Virus record (IMG/VR): IMGVR_UViG_3300035670_000280
Span: 1-53,324 of that record
Source of the DNA: a virus
Reading direction: 5' to 3' (one strand)
DNA length: 53,324 bases
A program made the translations under genes and the position numbers. Below, one piece after another: positions 14,737-21,930 of the stretch (positions within the stretch are counted from its first letter, which is position 1; the number at the start of each line of letters is the position of its first letter). A model generated the notes under the pieces. The model was not told where the DNA came from and made no database searches. It worked only from the letters and a program-made list of their open reading frames with translations.

Positions 14737-15041
14737 GCAACATCACCCCACCGCCGGAGCTATTACAGCTTTGGTTTGAGCAGCACCATGATTACAACAA
14801 AGGAATCAATGAGCTATTGATTGAAGCCGTTCAGTATGGCGCCGATCGGGAGCTGGAGGCGTGCTGTGAGCTGATGGACCGCGATTTCATGGCTGGTCCC
14901 TCCGACCTCCGCGCCGCCCGCCGCCCCAAGCCTCCGAGCTTGAAGGAGCAGGCGTTGGCTGAATTAGCCGAATGGGAGAACGTTATGGACATTGCACCCG
15001 ATAGCCCCATCCGCCGCGCCTTGGGGCAGCTCGATGACTGA
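14733..15041 (+). CDS. ITPPPEL-family small protein, copy 1
   Basis: 102 aa. It begins MSNITPPPELLQLWFEQ, contains YGADRELEACC, then DLRAARRPKPPSLKEQAL. The same three blocks in the same order occur in the gene at 15102-15476, so the two are paralogues. I recall this family as common in Synechococcus genomes and their phages, without a known function. The conserved ELEACC and basic RAARRPKP blocks suggest a helix followed by a nucleic-acid or protein contact. Confidence 0.75.
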   Translation: MSNITPPPELLQLWFEQHHDYNKGINELLIEAVQYGADRELEACCELMDRDFMAGPSDLRAARRPKPPSLKEQALAELAEWENVMDIAPDSPIRRALGQLDD

Positions 15042-15105
15042 CTATCAAGCTACTTTGCTTTTCGCAGCCGTGTTTCTTGCCATTATTGCGTGGAGTACCA
15101 AATGA
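15034..15105 (+). CDS. 23-aa single-pass membrane peptide
   Basis: The peptide starts MTDYQATLLFAAVFLAIIAW; residues 6-20 form one membrane-spanning stretch. Its ATG lies inside the end of the previous gene (8-base overlap) and its TGA overlaps the next ATG (ATGA), so it is locked into the coupled operon on both sides. A random frame is unlikely to meet both junctions and be hydrophobic throughout. It could be a small membrane toxin, holin modulator or stress peptide; the function is unknown. Confidence 0.5.
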   Translation: MTDYQATLLFAAVFLAIIAWSTK

Positions 15106-15476
15106 CTGACCACACCATCACCCCACCGCCGGAGCTGGTACAGCAGTGGGCGCACGAGTGGAACACGCTCGGAATCCGGCACCCAGACGCCACGAACACG
15201 GCCTCGTACGTTGCCACACGCGCTTCCCAGTGGGGAGCCGACATGGAGCTGGCGGCCTGTTGCAGACAACTTACGGATCCCAAGTGGTACGACGAAATCA
15301 AGAACTTGCGTGGGCCTTTCCGCGCAGCAGAACTCCGCGCCGCCCGCCGCCCCAAGCCGCCGAGCTTGAACAGCATTGCGCTGCAGATGCTGGGGACGAT
15401 TGAGCGCGACGCGCACTACTTACCCGAGATCACCGACACCATACGCCGCGCACTTAACCAGCTTTCTGATAGCTAA
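15102..15476 (+). CDS. ITPPPEL-family small protein, copy 2
   Basis: 124 aa from ATG at 15102 (MTDHTITPPPELVQQWAHEW), with GGAG nine bases upstream. The blocks ITPPPEL, WGADMELAACC and ELRAARRPKPPSL match the paralogue at 14733-15041, while the parts between them differ. A GTG at 15090 could add four residues. It is coupled to the 23-aa peptide by ATGA. The function is unknown. Confidence 0.75.
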   Translation: MTDHTITPPPELVQQWAHEWNTLGIRHPDATNTASYVATRASQWGADMELAACCRQLTDPKWYDEIKNLRGPFRAAELRAARRPKPPSLNSIALQMLGTIERDAHYLPEITDTIRRALNQLSDS

Positions 15477-15483
15477 CATTACT

Positions 15484-15951
15484 ATGGAATTGACACTACT
15501 AGAGGTCCACCGTTTTTGGTCAAAGGTTGATGTAGTGACAGCCGATATGTGCTGGCAGTGGACTGGCTACTGCCTTCCGTTTGGCCATGGCCAGGCTTGG
15601 CTACAGGGAAAAACTTTTTTATCCCACCGTGTCGCTTACTCCTTGGCACAAGGACAAGTGCCTTCAAAGCTGCATGTTCGCCACCTTTGCGACAACCCTT
15701 GCTGTTGCAATCCTGCTCATCTTGCGCTTGGATCAGATCAGGATAATTCAGACGATAAATGTCGACAAGGTAGGCAGGCCCGTGGCTCTGGCAATGGGCG
15801 GTCAAAGCTTTCCGATCAAGAGGTGCTATGTATCTATAAATCAAGCAAGACACAAGAGGAGCTTGCATCGGAATTTGGCATACACCAATCAATGGTGAGT
15901 CGCATTAAGAACGGTGTTTACTGGAATTGGCTAACTGGAGCAACTCGATGA
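15484..15951 (+). CDS. HNH homing-type endonuclease
   Basis: 155 aa. The N-terminal half holds LSHRVAYSLAQGQVPSKLHV, then RHLCDNPCCCNPAHLALG, the His-Asn-His core of HNH_3-type homing nucleases, followed by QDNSDDKCRQGRQ. The C-terminal part SDQEVLCIYKSSKTQEELA...IHQSMVSRIKNG is a helix-turn-helix. Free-standing HNH genes spread by cutting unmodified relatives. It interrupts the run of cyanobacterial-type small genes, leaves 7 bp after the previous gene and ends in ATGA with the next. No flanking intron is seen. Confidence 0.88.
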   Translation: MELTLLEVHRFWSKVDVVTADMCWQWTGYCLPFGHGQAWLQGKTFLSHRVAYSLAQGQVPSKLHVRHLCDNPCCCNPAHLALGSDQDNSDDKCRQGRQARGSGNGRSKLSDQEVLCIYKSSKTQEELASEFGIHQSMVSRIKNGVYWNWLTGATR

Positions 15952-16190
15952 CTGACTTCCGAACACTTTGCGCTGAGCTTGTTGACTGTTTGGAAAAAGC
16001 CAACTGGCCCTTGCGGCATAAGACTGTCTTTGGGATCTGCCTTGACGACGCCCGAGCCGCTTTGACTCAGCCCGAGCCGCAGGGGCCGACGGATGAGGAG
16101 CTGGTTGAACTCTTCAATGAGAACGACTGGAACTACATCAGCCCAGAAACTTTCCTTGACATTGCTCGTTCTGTACTGGAGTTACGATGA
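15948..16190 (+). CDS. Small protein with QPEPQGPTDEEL linker, copy 1
   Basis: 80 aa starting MTDFRTLCAELVDCLEKANW. The N terminus and the QPEPQGPTDEEL block recur in the 205-aa protein at 17398-18015 (MTDYRALCARM..., QPEPQGPTDAEL). I recall this block from marine Synechococcus and cyanophage proteins. It is translationally coupled on both sides. The function is unknown. Confidence 0.7.
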   Translation: MTDFRTLCAELVDCLEKANWPLRHKTVFGICLDDARAALTQPEPQGPTDEELVELFNENDWNYISPETFLDIARSVLELR

Positions 16191-16432
16191 CTGAACCTTT
16201 CTCCCCCGCCGCGCAGGCGGTGTTGGATGCTGCCTTCACACTGGCCGACAACTTTGACCGTGATGTCACCGAAGCGGAAATGATCGCCGCCGCCCTCCGC
16301 GCTGCTGCTGATCAGATCGAAAACCTGTACTGCGACTCCGATGTGGAAGACAGCCCTGGCATTGTCTTTGCCATGCGCCACTTCCTAGCCATCGCCGCCG
16401 AGCTGGAAACCTCTACCACTGAAAACCGATGA
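16187..16432 (+). CDS. Small helical protein, SPAAQAVLDA family
   Basis: 81 aa, MTEPFSPAAQAVLDAAFTLA and later IAAALRAAADQIE. The SPAAQAVLDA...RAAADQ pattern is one I recall from cyanophages. ATGA overlaps occur at both ends. It is acidic and helical; the function is unknown. Confidence 0.7.
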   Translation: MTEPFSPAAQAVLDAAFTLADNFDRDVTEAEMIAAALRAAADQIENLYCDSDVEDSPGIVFAMRHFLAIAAELETSTTENR

Positions 16433-16692
16433 CTGATTCAACTCTCGAACACGTGACCTTCGACGAGTGGGCCATTGACGTGACCTGCGCCAAATACAGC
16501 GGTGCCATCGCCTTCGTACCGATCTGCGGCGATGAGGTGGTCTGGGGCCTGACCATGATCCAAGACCGCGCACCAGGCCCGCTGGTGGGTGTCGTCTCGC
16601 AAGACGGCATGGCTGACGTTGAAGAATGGGTAGCCGCCAACCCTGACTGGAAGCTGCGGTACACCAAAGCCGAGGAGCTGTGCGATGTCTGA
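16429..16692 (+). CDS. Hypothetical protein, 87 aa
   Basis: 87 aa, beta-rich in the middle (GAIAFVPICGDEVVWGLTMI) with a helical end. It overlaps the previous gene by 4 bases and the next by 8. No family is recognised. Confidence 0.65.
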   Translation: MTDSTLEHVTFDEWAIDVTCAKYSGAIAFVPICGDEVVWGLTMIQDRAPGPLVGVVSQDGMADVEEWVAANPDWKLRYTKAEELCDV

Positions 16693-17011
16693 TTACCTCA
16701 CCTCCCGCGCCCAGCGCCTGATCGACGAGTTCGAGGAAGGCGAGAGCATCCGCCATGGCATTGCCAGGGTGCTCACGCACCTGGCCTACGCCTTTGACAT
16801 GATCTGCGACGGTGATGGCGAAAGCATGGTCGGCGTTCCTGTATCAACGCTCGACGCGCTTGCCGCCGAACTCACCGCCCCATCCCTGCTCGACCGCGCC
16901 TTGGCTGGCGACCGCGCTGCCGCTCGGCAGTTCCTGCACGAGGCAGGCTTCACTGACGCAAATGGCCAGCTTTTGCCCCATTACCGTTCGGAGGATTTGA
17001 ATGATGACTGA
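16685..17011 (+). CDS. Hypothetical protein, 108 aa
   Basis: 108 aa, MSDYLTSRAQRLIDEFEEGE. It is helical and acidic, with a C-terminal segment ARQFLHEAGFTDANGQLLPH like those on other cyanophage small proteins. It overlaps the next gene by 11 bases. The function is unknown. Confidence 0.65.
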   Translation: MSDYLTSRAQRLIDEFEEGESIRHGIARVLTHLAYAFDMICDGDGESMVGVPVSTLDALAAELTAPSLLDRALAGDRAAARQFLHEAGFTDANGQLLPHYRSEDLNDD

Positions 17012-17405
17012 CTACCTCTCGCTGCGCATAAGCGCCGTCAGCGCTCGGTGCAAATTTGGCGCCATGATCCAAGACTGGTACCGCTGCAACGGTTGGCAAC
17101 GCTGGACACTTGCGTCCTGGGCTGAATCGGCAGGCTTCTATGCCATTCCTTATGGCCGGATGCCTGACATCTTCGGCGGCACTGCCGGGGAGCTATCCCG
17201 GCAAGACTTTGAGGCCCTCGGTGAAGCGAACCGCCGGCTTGCCGCTAGGGACTACGGCACCTTCGCTAACTACCGGGATGCGCAGGCCATCAGCAATGCC
17301 GTGCCACTGCTCCATGAGAGCGGCGCCCCCTGGACTGCTTCTGATTTCTGGGCCTGCTATTGCGGGCTGCTTGCACCTACTCGCCCCATGACTCGCCATG
17401 ACTGA
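17001..17405 (+). CDS. Hypothetical protein, 134 aa, Trp-rich
   Basis: 134 aa, starting MMTDYLSLRISAVSARCKFG (the second ATG is equally possible). It is rich in aromatic residues (WYRCNGWQRWTLASWAESAG). It overlaps its neighbours by 11 and 8 bases. No family is recognised. Confidence 0.65.
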   Translation: MMTDYLSLRISAVSARCKFGAMIQDWYRCNGWQRWTLASWAESAGFYAIPYGRMPDIFGGTAGELSRQDFEALGEANRRLAARDYGTFANYRDAQAISNAVPLLHESGAPWTASDFWACYCGLLAPTRPMTRHD

Positions 17406-18015
17406 CTACCGCGCCCTGTGCGCCCGCATGGCTGACGAGCTGGATCATTACCACCAGCTCCTGATGGATGATCGCCGCGAGACTCATGCGTTGGCGGCTG
17501 AAGCCCGCGCCTCCCTGGCCCAACCCGAGCCGCAAGGGCCGACCGACGCGGAGCTACACCAGCTGTGGCAAAACCTCTACGCCTTTCACGACGGCCCCAC
17601 CAGCGGCGATGTTGCGGAAATCTCCCGAACTGCTCTGCAGCGCTGGGGCAACCTTGCTACTAAGCCAGATGGACCGGCTGTGCCTCATGGCAGGGAACCG
17701 GCCTCTGTCACTCACCAGCCTACCGATAAAGAGCTACACCGGCTAATGCACAGTTTTGTATTAGGCGGTGAATCACCAGAGTACTTCAGCTTTGATCACT
17801 GTGGCTTCGCCCGCGCTGCCTTAGCCCGCTGGGGCAGCCCCGCCATCGAGCCGGTGTCCGTCTCCGAGCGACTGCCGGGAGCTCAGCTCTGCTGGTGGTT
17901 TGAGGCGGACGAAGACGGAGGCTATGGCAGCAACTGGACCTTGCTGCGCATTCGTGGCAGCGCCACTGGCTACACCCACTGGCTCCCCCACCACGCGCTG
18001 CCGGTGCCGCAGTAA
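17398..18015 (+). CDS. Cyanophage multi-block protein with DUF551-like C terminus
   Basis: 205 aa. Block 1 (MTDYRALCARMADELDHYHQ) and QPEPQGPTDAEL match the 80-aa protein at 15948. A second PTDKELHRL block follows, showing internal duplication. The C-terminal 55 residues (VSVSERLPGAQLCWWF, then THWLPHHALPVP) resemble DUF551-type domains, which begin with a V-x-E-R-L-P motif and end in a WLP/WMP-x-P motif. It is the last gene of the dense block; a 42-bp gap precedes thyX. Confidence 0.7.
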   Translation: MTDYRALCARMADELDHYHQLLMDDRRETHALAAEARASLAQPEPQGPTDAELHQLWQNLYAFHDGPTSGDVAEISRTALQRWGNLATKPDGPAVPHGREPASVTHQPTDKELHRLMHSFVLGGESPEYFSFDHCGFARAALARWGSPAIEPVSVSERLPGAQLCWWFEADEDGGYGSNWTLLRIRGSATGYTHWLPHHALPVPQ

Positions 18016-18057
18016 GTCTTTGTACCTCGCACCAAACCACACGTACCCACACTTCCT

Positions 18058-18705
18058 ATGACTACAGCGCGACTTATCTGGATTACACCAGATGCCGAAA
18101 ACATGATCACATATACCGCCCGCGTTTCTAATCCCAGAAATCAAGCCAATACGGACACAGCCCCTCGCCTACTTAGATATTGCCTAGAGCATGGACACGT
18201 ATCTATTTTTGAGATGGCGAACATGTGTATAGAGATCGAAACAACAAGGGCTATCTCCGCACAAATACTTAGACATAGATCTTTTTCTTTTCAGGAGTAT
18301 AGCCAAAGGTACGCCAGTACAGAAGCCCTAGGTGCTGCTAAAGTGCCAGAGCTGCGTAGACAGGACACCAAAAATAGGCAAAATTCGATTGACGATTTAA
18401 GCGATGAAGTTCATGAGATGTACACTAATAGAATTGAAAACCTTTTCGCGGAAGCCGAGCATCTGTATGAGTGTATGGTGCAGGATGGAGTTGCTAAAGA
18501 GTGTGCGCGTAATGTTCTGCCGCTAGCAACGCCTACACGGCTATACATGAACGGTACAATTAGGTCGTGGATCCATTATCTACAGGTCCGTACAAGCGCT
18601 GGAACACAGCTCGAACACAAAAACCTAGCGCTCCAGATTCAGCGCATCTTCACTGAGCGGCTGCCTACCATAGCTGAGGCGGCCTTCCCCTCGGCTGCAC
18701 CGTAG
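18058..18705 (+). CDS. thyX: Flavin-dependent thymidylate synthase
   Basis: 215 aa. The ThyX signature is complete at residues 72-84: RHRSFSFQEYSQRY (RHRxxSxxExSxRY). The protein converts dUMP to dTMP using FAD, NADPH and methylene-tetrahydrofolate, as a homotetramer in the cytosol, and feeds dTTP to phage replication. ThyX is frequent in cyanobacteria and cyanophages. Codon use turns AT-richer here than in the block before it, so the block border lies at about 18.02-18.06 kb. The ATG has the CACTTCCTATG context without a Shine-Dalgarno. Confidence 0.96.
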   Translation: MTTARLIWITPDAENMITYTARVSNPRNQANTDTAPRLLRYCLEHGHVSIFEMANMCIEIETTRAISAQILRHRSFSFQEYSQRYASTEALGAAKVPELRRQDTKNRQNSIDDLSDEVHEMYTNRIENLFAEAEHLYECMVQDGVAKECARNVLPLATPTRLYMNGTIRSWIHYLQVRTSAGTQLEHKNLALQIQRIFTERLPTIAEAAFPSAAP

Positions 18706-18759
18706 GTAAGCACTCGCCTGCTTATCGACACTCATGCACTATCTGTCTCCATACCGCTT

Positions 18760-18915
18760 ATGAACGCCGATTGCAACCCTGTAGAGCAGCAGCTTAGGCA
18801 GGATCATCTTGACCGTCTGTACGAGGAGGATGGTCGCCACGACCCTGCCCATCCATTCCATGCCGTGTACACCGGCCTTGTTTATAAACCCGACGAAGCT
18901 CCTCGCCGTGCGTAA
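18760..18915 (+). CDS. Small hypothetical protein, 51 aa
   Basis: 51 aa starting MNADCNPVEQQLRQDHLDRL, ATG at 18760 in the CGCTTATG context typical of this arm. It is acidic with a His cluster (GRHDPAHPFHAVY). Its stop overlaps the GTG of the next gene by 8 bases. No family is recognised, and it is below common length limits. Confidence 0.5.
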   Translation: MNADCNPVEQQLRQDHLDRLYEEDGRHDPAHPFHAVYTGLVYKPDEAPRRA

Positions 18916-19132
18916 ACGAGACCGCTTAGCGCTGAGTGCACACCAGTCCGTCGAGACTGGAATCGACCGCGCAGGCCGCTACTGGATCGCCTACAAAGGC
19001 GACTCCAGTATGTTCACGCGGCATGAATACGAATTGCAACGGTTTTTCAAGGGCATCCGGGATGCAGCAACACGCGCTGCCTTGGATTCGTGGCTTGTAA
19101 GTCTTGTTGCAATGGACAGGGAAACGCTCTAA
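18908..19132 (+). CDS. Small hypothetical protein, 74 aa
   Basis: 74 aa from GTG at 18908 (VRKRDRLALSAHQSVETGID). An upstream frame from 18809 is open but overlaps the 51-aa gene almost entirely. It has a strand pair (GRYWIAYKGDSSMFTRHEYE) and a C-terminal helix. The function is unknown. Confidence 0.5.
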   Translation: MRKRDRLALSAHQSVETGIDRAGRYWIAYKGDSSMFTRHEYELQRFFKGIRDAATRAALDSWLVSLVAMDRETL

Positions 19133-19200
19133 GCATTGCCTTTACGCCTGGTAAGTGCTATTGTACCGCTGCTACAAAACATCACACAACTCAACTCCTT

Positions 19201-19422
19201 ATGAAATGTCCTGATTGTGGATGCCACCGCGTTGAGGTGGTAGTCACTACTTACAGTACCGATGAGCAGATTGTACGGAGGCGTCACTGCTTTGCGTGCG
19301 ACGCCAGGTGGTACACTCTGCAGGCCCAGGAGGTACTGCTTGACAAAAAAGATTTCACGTGGATAGAGCGTGTAGGAGGCCGGAAAGCCGTAAAACTGCA
19401 CACCAACGAGACCCTCGCTTAG
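19201..19422 (+). CDS. NrdR-like zinc-ribbon protein
   Basis: 73 aa from ATG at 19201. MKCPDCG ... VRRRHCFACDARWYTLQ is the CxxC/CxxC zinc ribbon of NrdR, including the Arg run before the second pair. The ATP-cone domain that lets NrdR sense dATP is missing. NrdR represses ribonucleotide reductase genes, so a ribbon-only phage version could relieve or mimic that control; this is inference. It lies between ThyX and the sigma factor and 11 bp before the latter. Confidence 0.7.
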   Translation: MKCPDCGCHRVEVVVTTYSTDEQIVRRRHCFACDARWYTLQAQEVLLDKKDFTWIERVGGRKAVKLHTNETLA

Positions 19423-19433
19423 TTACCTATCCC

Positions 19434-20324
19434 ATGTCCTACTCTGTTGATTCTTTTAAGTCCTATCTAACTGAAATAGCAAGATACCCTCTGCTTACGG
19501 TCGAGCAGGAGATCCAACTTTCACGACAAGTCGAAGCAGGTAGGCAGCTCAGTGGTAAGGAGGAGCTGAGTTCGGCTGAGCGGCGTACTGCACGCACTGC
19601 TGAAAGGGCTAAGCATAAGCTCATTAATTGCAACTTACGCTTAGTGGTAAGTGTGGCCAAACAATACACACGCCGTCTTAATGGCAGCAGCATGGAGCTT
19701 ATGGACCTCATCCAAGAGGGGGCTTTAGGGCTGCATAGGGCTGTAGAGCTATTTGATGGAGCTAAAGGCTATAAGTTTTCTACCTATGCTTATTGGTGGA
19801 TAAAACAAGCAATTACACGCGGGATTGATACCAAGGAGCGGCTTATTCGCGTTCCGCAGCACGGATTAGATACTGTTTATAGGGTGGTTAGGTTCCAGAA
19901 AGATTACATGCAGAGGCATGGACGGATGCCTACGCTACAGGTAATGGCAGAGGAAAACGATGTTAATCCTGAGTATTTAGAAATGCTTATGTCGCGTAAT
20001 TCGTGGCACAGGAGCTTGGACGCATTGGCGGTTGAAGACGGTGCTCCGATTATGGATTTGATACCGGATATAAGCGGTCTAGATGCCCAACAGGATCTTT
20101 TAGAAAAAGAAGAAAAGCAGGTAATGCTCAGCCTAGCGCTTGACTGCTTAAATGAAGCAGAACTTGACATGATCACTAAGCGGTATGGGCTTAAGGGCAG
20201 TCCCCCGATGTCATTATCCGGGATTGCAGCGGAAGCTGGTATTACCCGCGAAAGTATCCGCCAGCGCTTACTGCAAGCACACACAAAAATGCGCTTAAAA
20301 CTTAACACTGCACGTTACGTTTGA
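19434..20324 (+). CDS. RNA polymerase sigma-70 family factor (phage-encoded)
   Basis: 296 aa from ATG at 19434. Region 1.2 is visible (SFKSYLTEIARYPLLTVEQE), then regions 2.1-2.4 (NLRLVVSVAKQYTRR, LMDLIQEGALGLHRAVE, YKFSTYAYWWIKQAITRGID), region 3 (GRMPTLQVMAEENDV) and region 4 with its helix-turn-helix (LSGIAAEAGITRESIRQR). This resembles cyanobacterial group 1/2 sigma factors rather than the small T4-like gp55, so capture from a host is likely. It should direct host RNA polymerase to phage promoters, most simply those of the late minus-strand genes. It is 3 bp upstream of the dNMP kinase gene. Confidence 0.95.
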   Translation: MSYSVDSFKSYLTEIARYPLLTVEQEIQLSRQVEAGRQLSGKEELSSAERRTARTAERAKHKLINCNLRLVVSVAKQYTRRLNGSSMELMDLIQEGALGLHRAVELFDGAKGYKFSTYAYWWIKQAITRGIDTKERLIRVPQHGLDTVYRVVRFQKDYMQRHGRMPTLQVMAEENDVNPEYLEMLMSRNSWHRSLDALAVEDGAPIMDLIPDISGLDAQQDLLEKEEKQVMLSLALDCLNEAELDMITKRYGLKGSPPMSLSGIAAEAGITRESIRQRLLQAHTKMRLKLNTARYV

Positions 20325-20327
20325 ACC

Positions 20328-20894
20328 ATGACTAAACAGCTTATTGGTCTCTATTCCCCCGCTCCCCAGTGCGGCAAAACTACAGTCAGTAGAGTGTTGG
20401 AAGGGAAGGGTTTTGTGCGCGTGCCTTTTGCTGAGGCGCTGAAACTGATGCTGCATCCTCTGTTAATGGAGCTGGGCTACACTCCTGCAGAGGCTACACA
20501 TCTGCTCTATGTCGCCAAGGAAGAGCGCCTCAGCTGCCTAGATGTCACGTCACGCCATCTACTTCAGACCTTAGGGACGGAGTGGGGAAGGCAGTGTGTG
20601 CATCCAGATATGTGGTTGCGGGTATGGGAGGTACGTGCAAGACGCTACGAGAGGGTTGTTGTCGATGATGTGCGCTTTGTCAACGAGGCAGAGCTTGTCC
20701 GCAGCCTGGGCGGTGAGCTTTGGAGGATTGATAGGCCTGGTACTGTGAATACAAGCACGCACGCATCGGAAGGAGGCCTGGATGCGTGTGATTATTTCTC
20801 CCAGTATATTTGTAACGATGGATCGCTAGACCAGCTTACTAATGCCGTCACTTCGCTACCACTCTGGGAAGATGGTACTAATCCCTCAGGATGA
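20328..20894 (+). CDS. Deoxynucleoside monophosphate kinase-like protein
   Basis: 188 aa. The P-loop SPAPQCGKTT at residues 10-19 lacks the usual first Gly. VPFAEALKLML, then LLQTLGTEWGRQCVHPDMW and VVVDDVRFVNEAE are the family landmarks of phage dNMP kinases, in which the substrate is held by the Arg/Trp-rich middle. It phosphorylates dNMPs, complementing ThyX in dNTP supply. It starts 3 bp after the sigma gene and overlaps the next gene by 23 bp. Confidence 0.85.
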   Translation: MTKQLIGLYSPAPQCGKTTVSRVLEGKGFVRVPFAEALKLMLHPLLMELGYTPAEATHLLYVAKEERLSCLDVTSRHLLQTLGTEWGRQCVHPDMWLRVWEVRARRYERVVVDDVRFVNEAELVRSLGGELWRIDRPGTVNTSTHASEGGLDACDYFSQYICNDGSLDQLTNAVTSLPLWEDGTNPSG

Positions 20895-21153
20895 GGGGTG
20901 GTTATTGCGCTTAAAAACTAAGCAAGGACTTATTGAACTGCCACTTCTTAGCGAGAGCTTAGAGGTGGCATTGATGGAAGCTGAGCAGCTCTATGCGGAT
21001 GCGTGTGTAGCTGCTACTGGCAAGGTAAGGTGCCAGAAATGTGTGCATTGGGATTTTGTGGCCGGTGCCTGTAGCTTGGGCTTTCCCGAAGGCAAACGCA
21101 GCGGCGGCAAGCACGCGCAAGACTGCGCAGCTTTTTGGTTAAGCACGCATTAA
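20872..21153 (+). CDS. Small zinc-binding-type hypothetical protein
   Basis: 93 aa from ATG at 20872 (MVLIPQDEGWLLRLKTKQGL). The second half has CQKCVHWDFVAGACSLGF and then CAAFWL, four Cys with a His, typical of a small zinc site in phage proteins of unknown role. It is the last gene of the plus-strand arm; its end overlaps the convergent gene by 4 bases. Confidence 0.65.
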   Translation: MVLIPQDEGWLLRLKTKQGLIELPLLSESLEVALMEAEQLYADACVAATGKVRCQKCVHWDFVAGACSLGFPEGKRSGGKHAQDCAAFWLSTH

Positions 21154-21500
21154 GATGCAGGCTTATACTTGTCTAACAGCTCCTTAGCCCACTCATAATG
21201 TTGCTGCTTAGGTTTCGTAGAACTTACTGTGGATCCACTTAGTGCTAACTCGACTTCTAAACATCGTACACGTCGAAGTAGGCTGTCAATTAAAGTGCTG
21301 TGTGTGTACCAGTCTTGAATTAGCTTATCGGCAAGCTCTGAAAGCTGCAAGCGGGGAAGGGAGGCGGCGGCGCGGCGATCTAGCTCTTGCCGTAGCTGTG
21401 TAGCCAAGTCGAGCTGAGGTACAAACCACGGCTTAGGTTTATCAGCTTCCGAGGCAGTAGCCATATAAGCGCTTAGATTGTTATTGATACAGCTTAGCAT
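21150..21500 (-). CDS. Hypothetical helical protein
   Basis: 116 aa, or 104 aa from ATG at 21464 (MATASEADKPKPWFVPQLDL). It is rich in Leu and Arg with a probable coiled coil (LADKLIQDWYTHSTLIDSLL). The function is unknown. It converges with the plus-strand arm, which suggests overlapping transcript ends; no clear terminator is seen. Confidence 0.6.
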   Translation of the reverse strand: MLSCINNNLSAYMATASEADKPKPWFVPQLDLATQLRQELDRRAAASLPRLQLSELADKLIQDWYTHSTLIDSLLRRVRCLEVELALSGSTVSSTKPKQQHYEWAKELLDKYKPAS

Positions 21501-21506
21501 AGTTCT

Positions 21507-21692
21507 ATGGAGTCGCCACGTCTAAGCTCTAGTGCGGGGCAGTCCGCGAGTATATGGGTCGTGTCTTATGCAGGTATGGAATGGGTGTTTGTGGAAGACT
21601 GGAGAGCCCTAGAGCTATTCAATAACATACTCAACCGTCCAACCAGCCCTGAATTCTTACTACGCGATCTAAGGTATATGAAGGCTGCTTAG
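21507..21692 (+). CDS. Possible small protein, 61 aa
   Basis: 61 aa starting MESPRLSSSAGQSASIWVVS. It is plausible as protein (VVSYAGMEWVFVEDWRALEL) but its end overlaps the convergent HNH gene by 62 bp, and it is a lone plus-strand gene among minus-strand ones. It starts 7 bp from a divergent gene. Uncertain. Confidence 0.35.
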   Translation: MESPRLSSSAGQSASIWVVSYAGMEWVFVEDWRALELFNNILNRPTSPEFLLRDLRYMKAA

Positions 21693-21930
21693 CGTACCAA
21701 GACAGCCATTCTTCGCTGCCTTTTTTGCGGTTGCAATCGCGGCAAGCTGGTACAAGATTATTCGTTACTGTGGCACCTCCCTTATGGCGAGGTTTTACGT
21801 GGTCGAGAGTGTCAGCAGGGGAAGCGCAGTAGGCGCACACGTGTTGCCATGCGGTGAAGATTTGCTGCCTAAAGCGGTGCTTGGCACTTCTTTTGGGGAT
21901 GAGAGAAGAGCCATCAATCTCGTGGTCCAC
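21631..21930 (-). CDS. HNH endonuclease with CxxC/CxxC zinc site
   Basis: 99 aa. VCAYCASPADTLDHVKPRHK, then NNLVPACRDCNRKKG is the classic HNH fold: Cys pair, D-H with the catalytic His, Asn and a second Cys pair. The same class works in phage packaging (HNH near terminase), restriction (McrA) or homing. Here it lies beside the metallophosphoesterase and away from terminase, so a homing or DNA-processing role is more likely. It overlaps the 60-aa gene upstream. Confidence 0.85.
   Translation of the reverse strand: MDHEIDGSSLIPKRSAKHRFRQQIFTAWQHVCAYCASPADTLDHVKPRHKGGATVTNNLVPACRDCNRKKGSEEWLSWYAKQPSYTLDRVVRIQGWLDG

Noticed and set aside
15376-16000. Group I intron around the HNH gene
   Set aside because: Genes on both sides are intact and coupled, with no split gene, so the HNH gene is free-standing.
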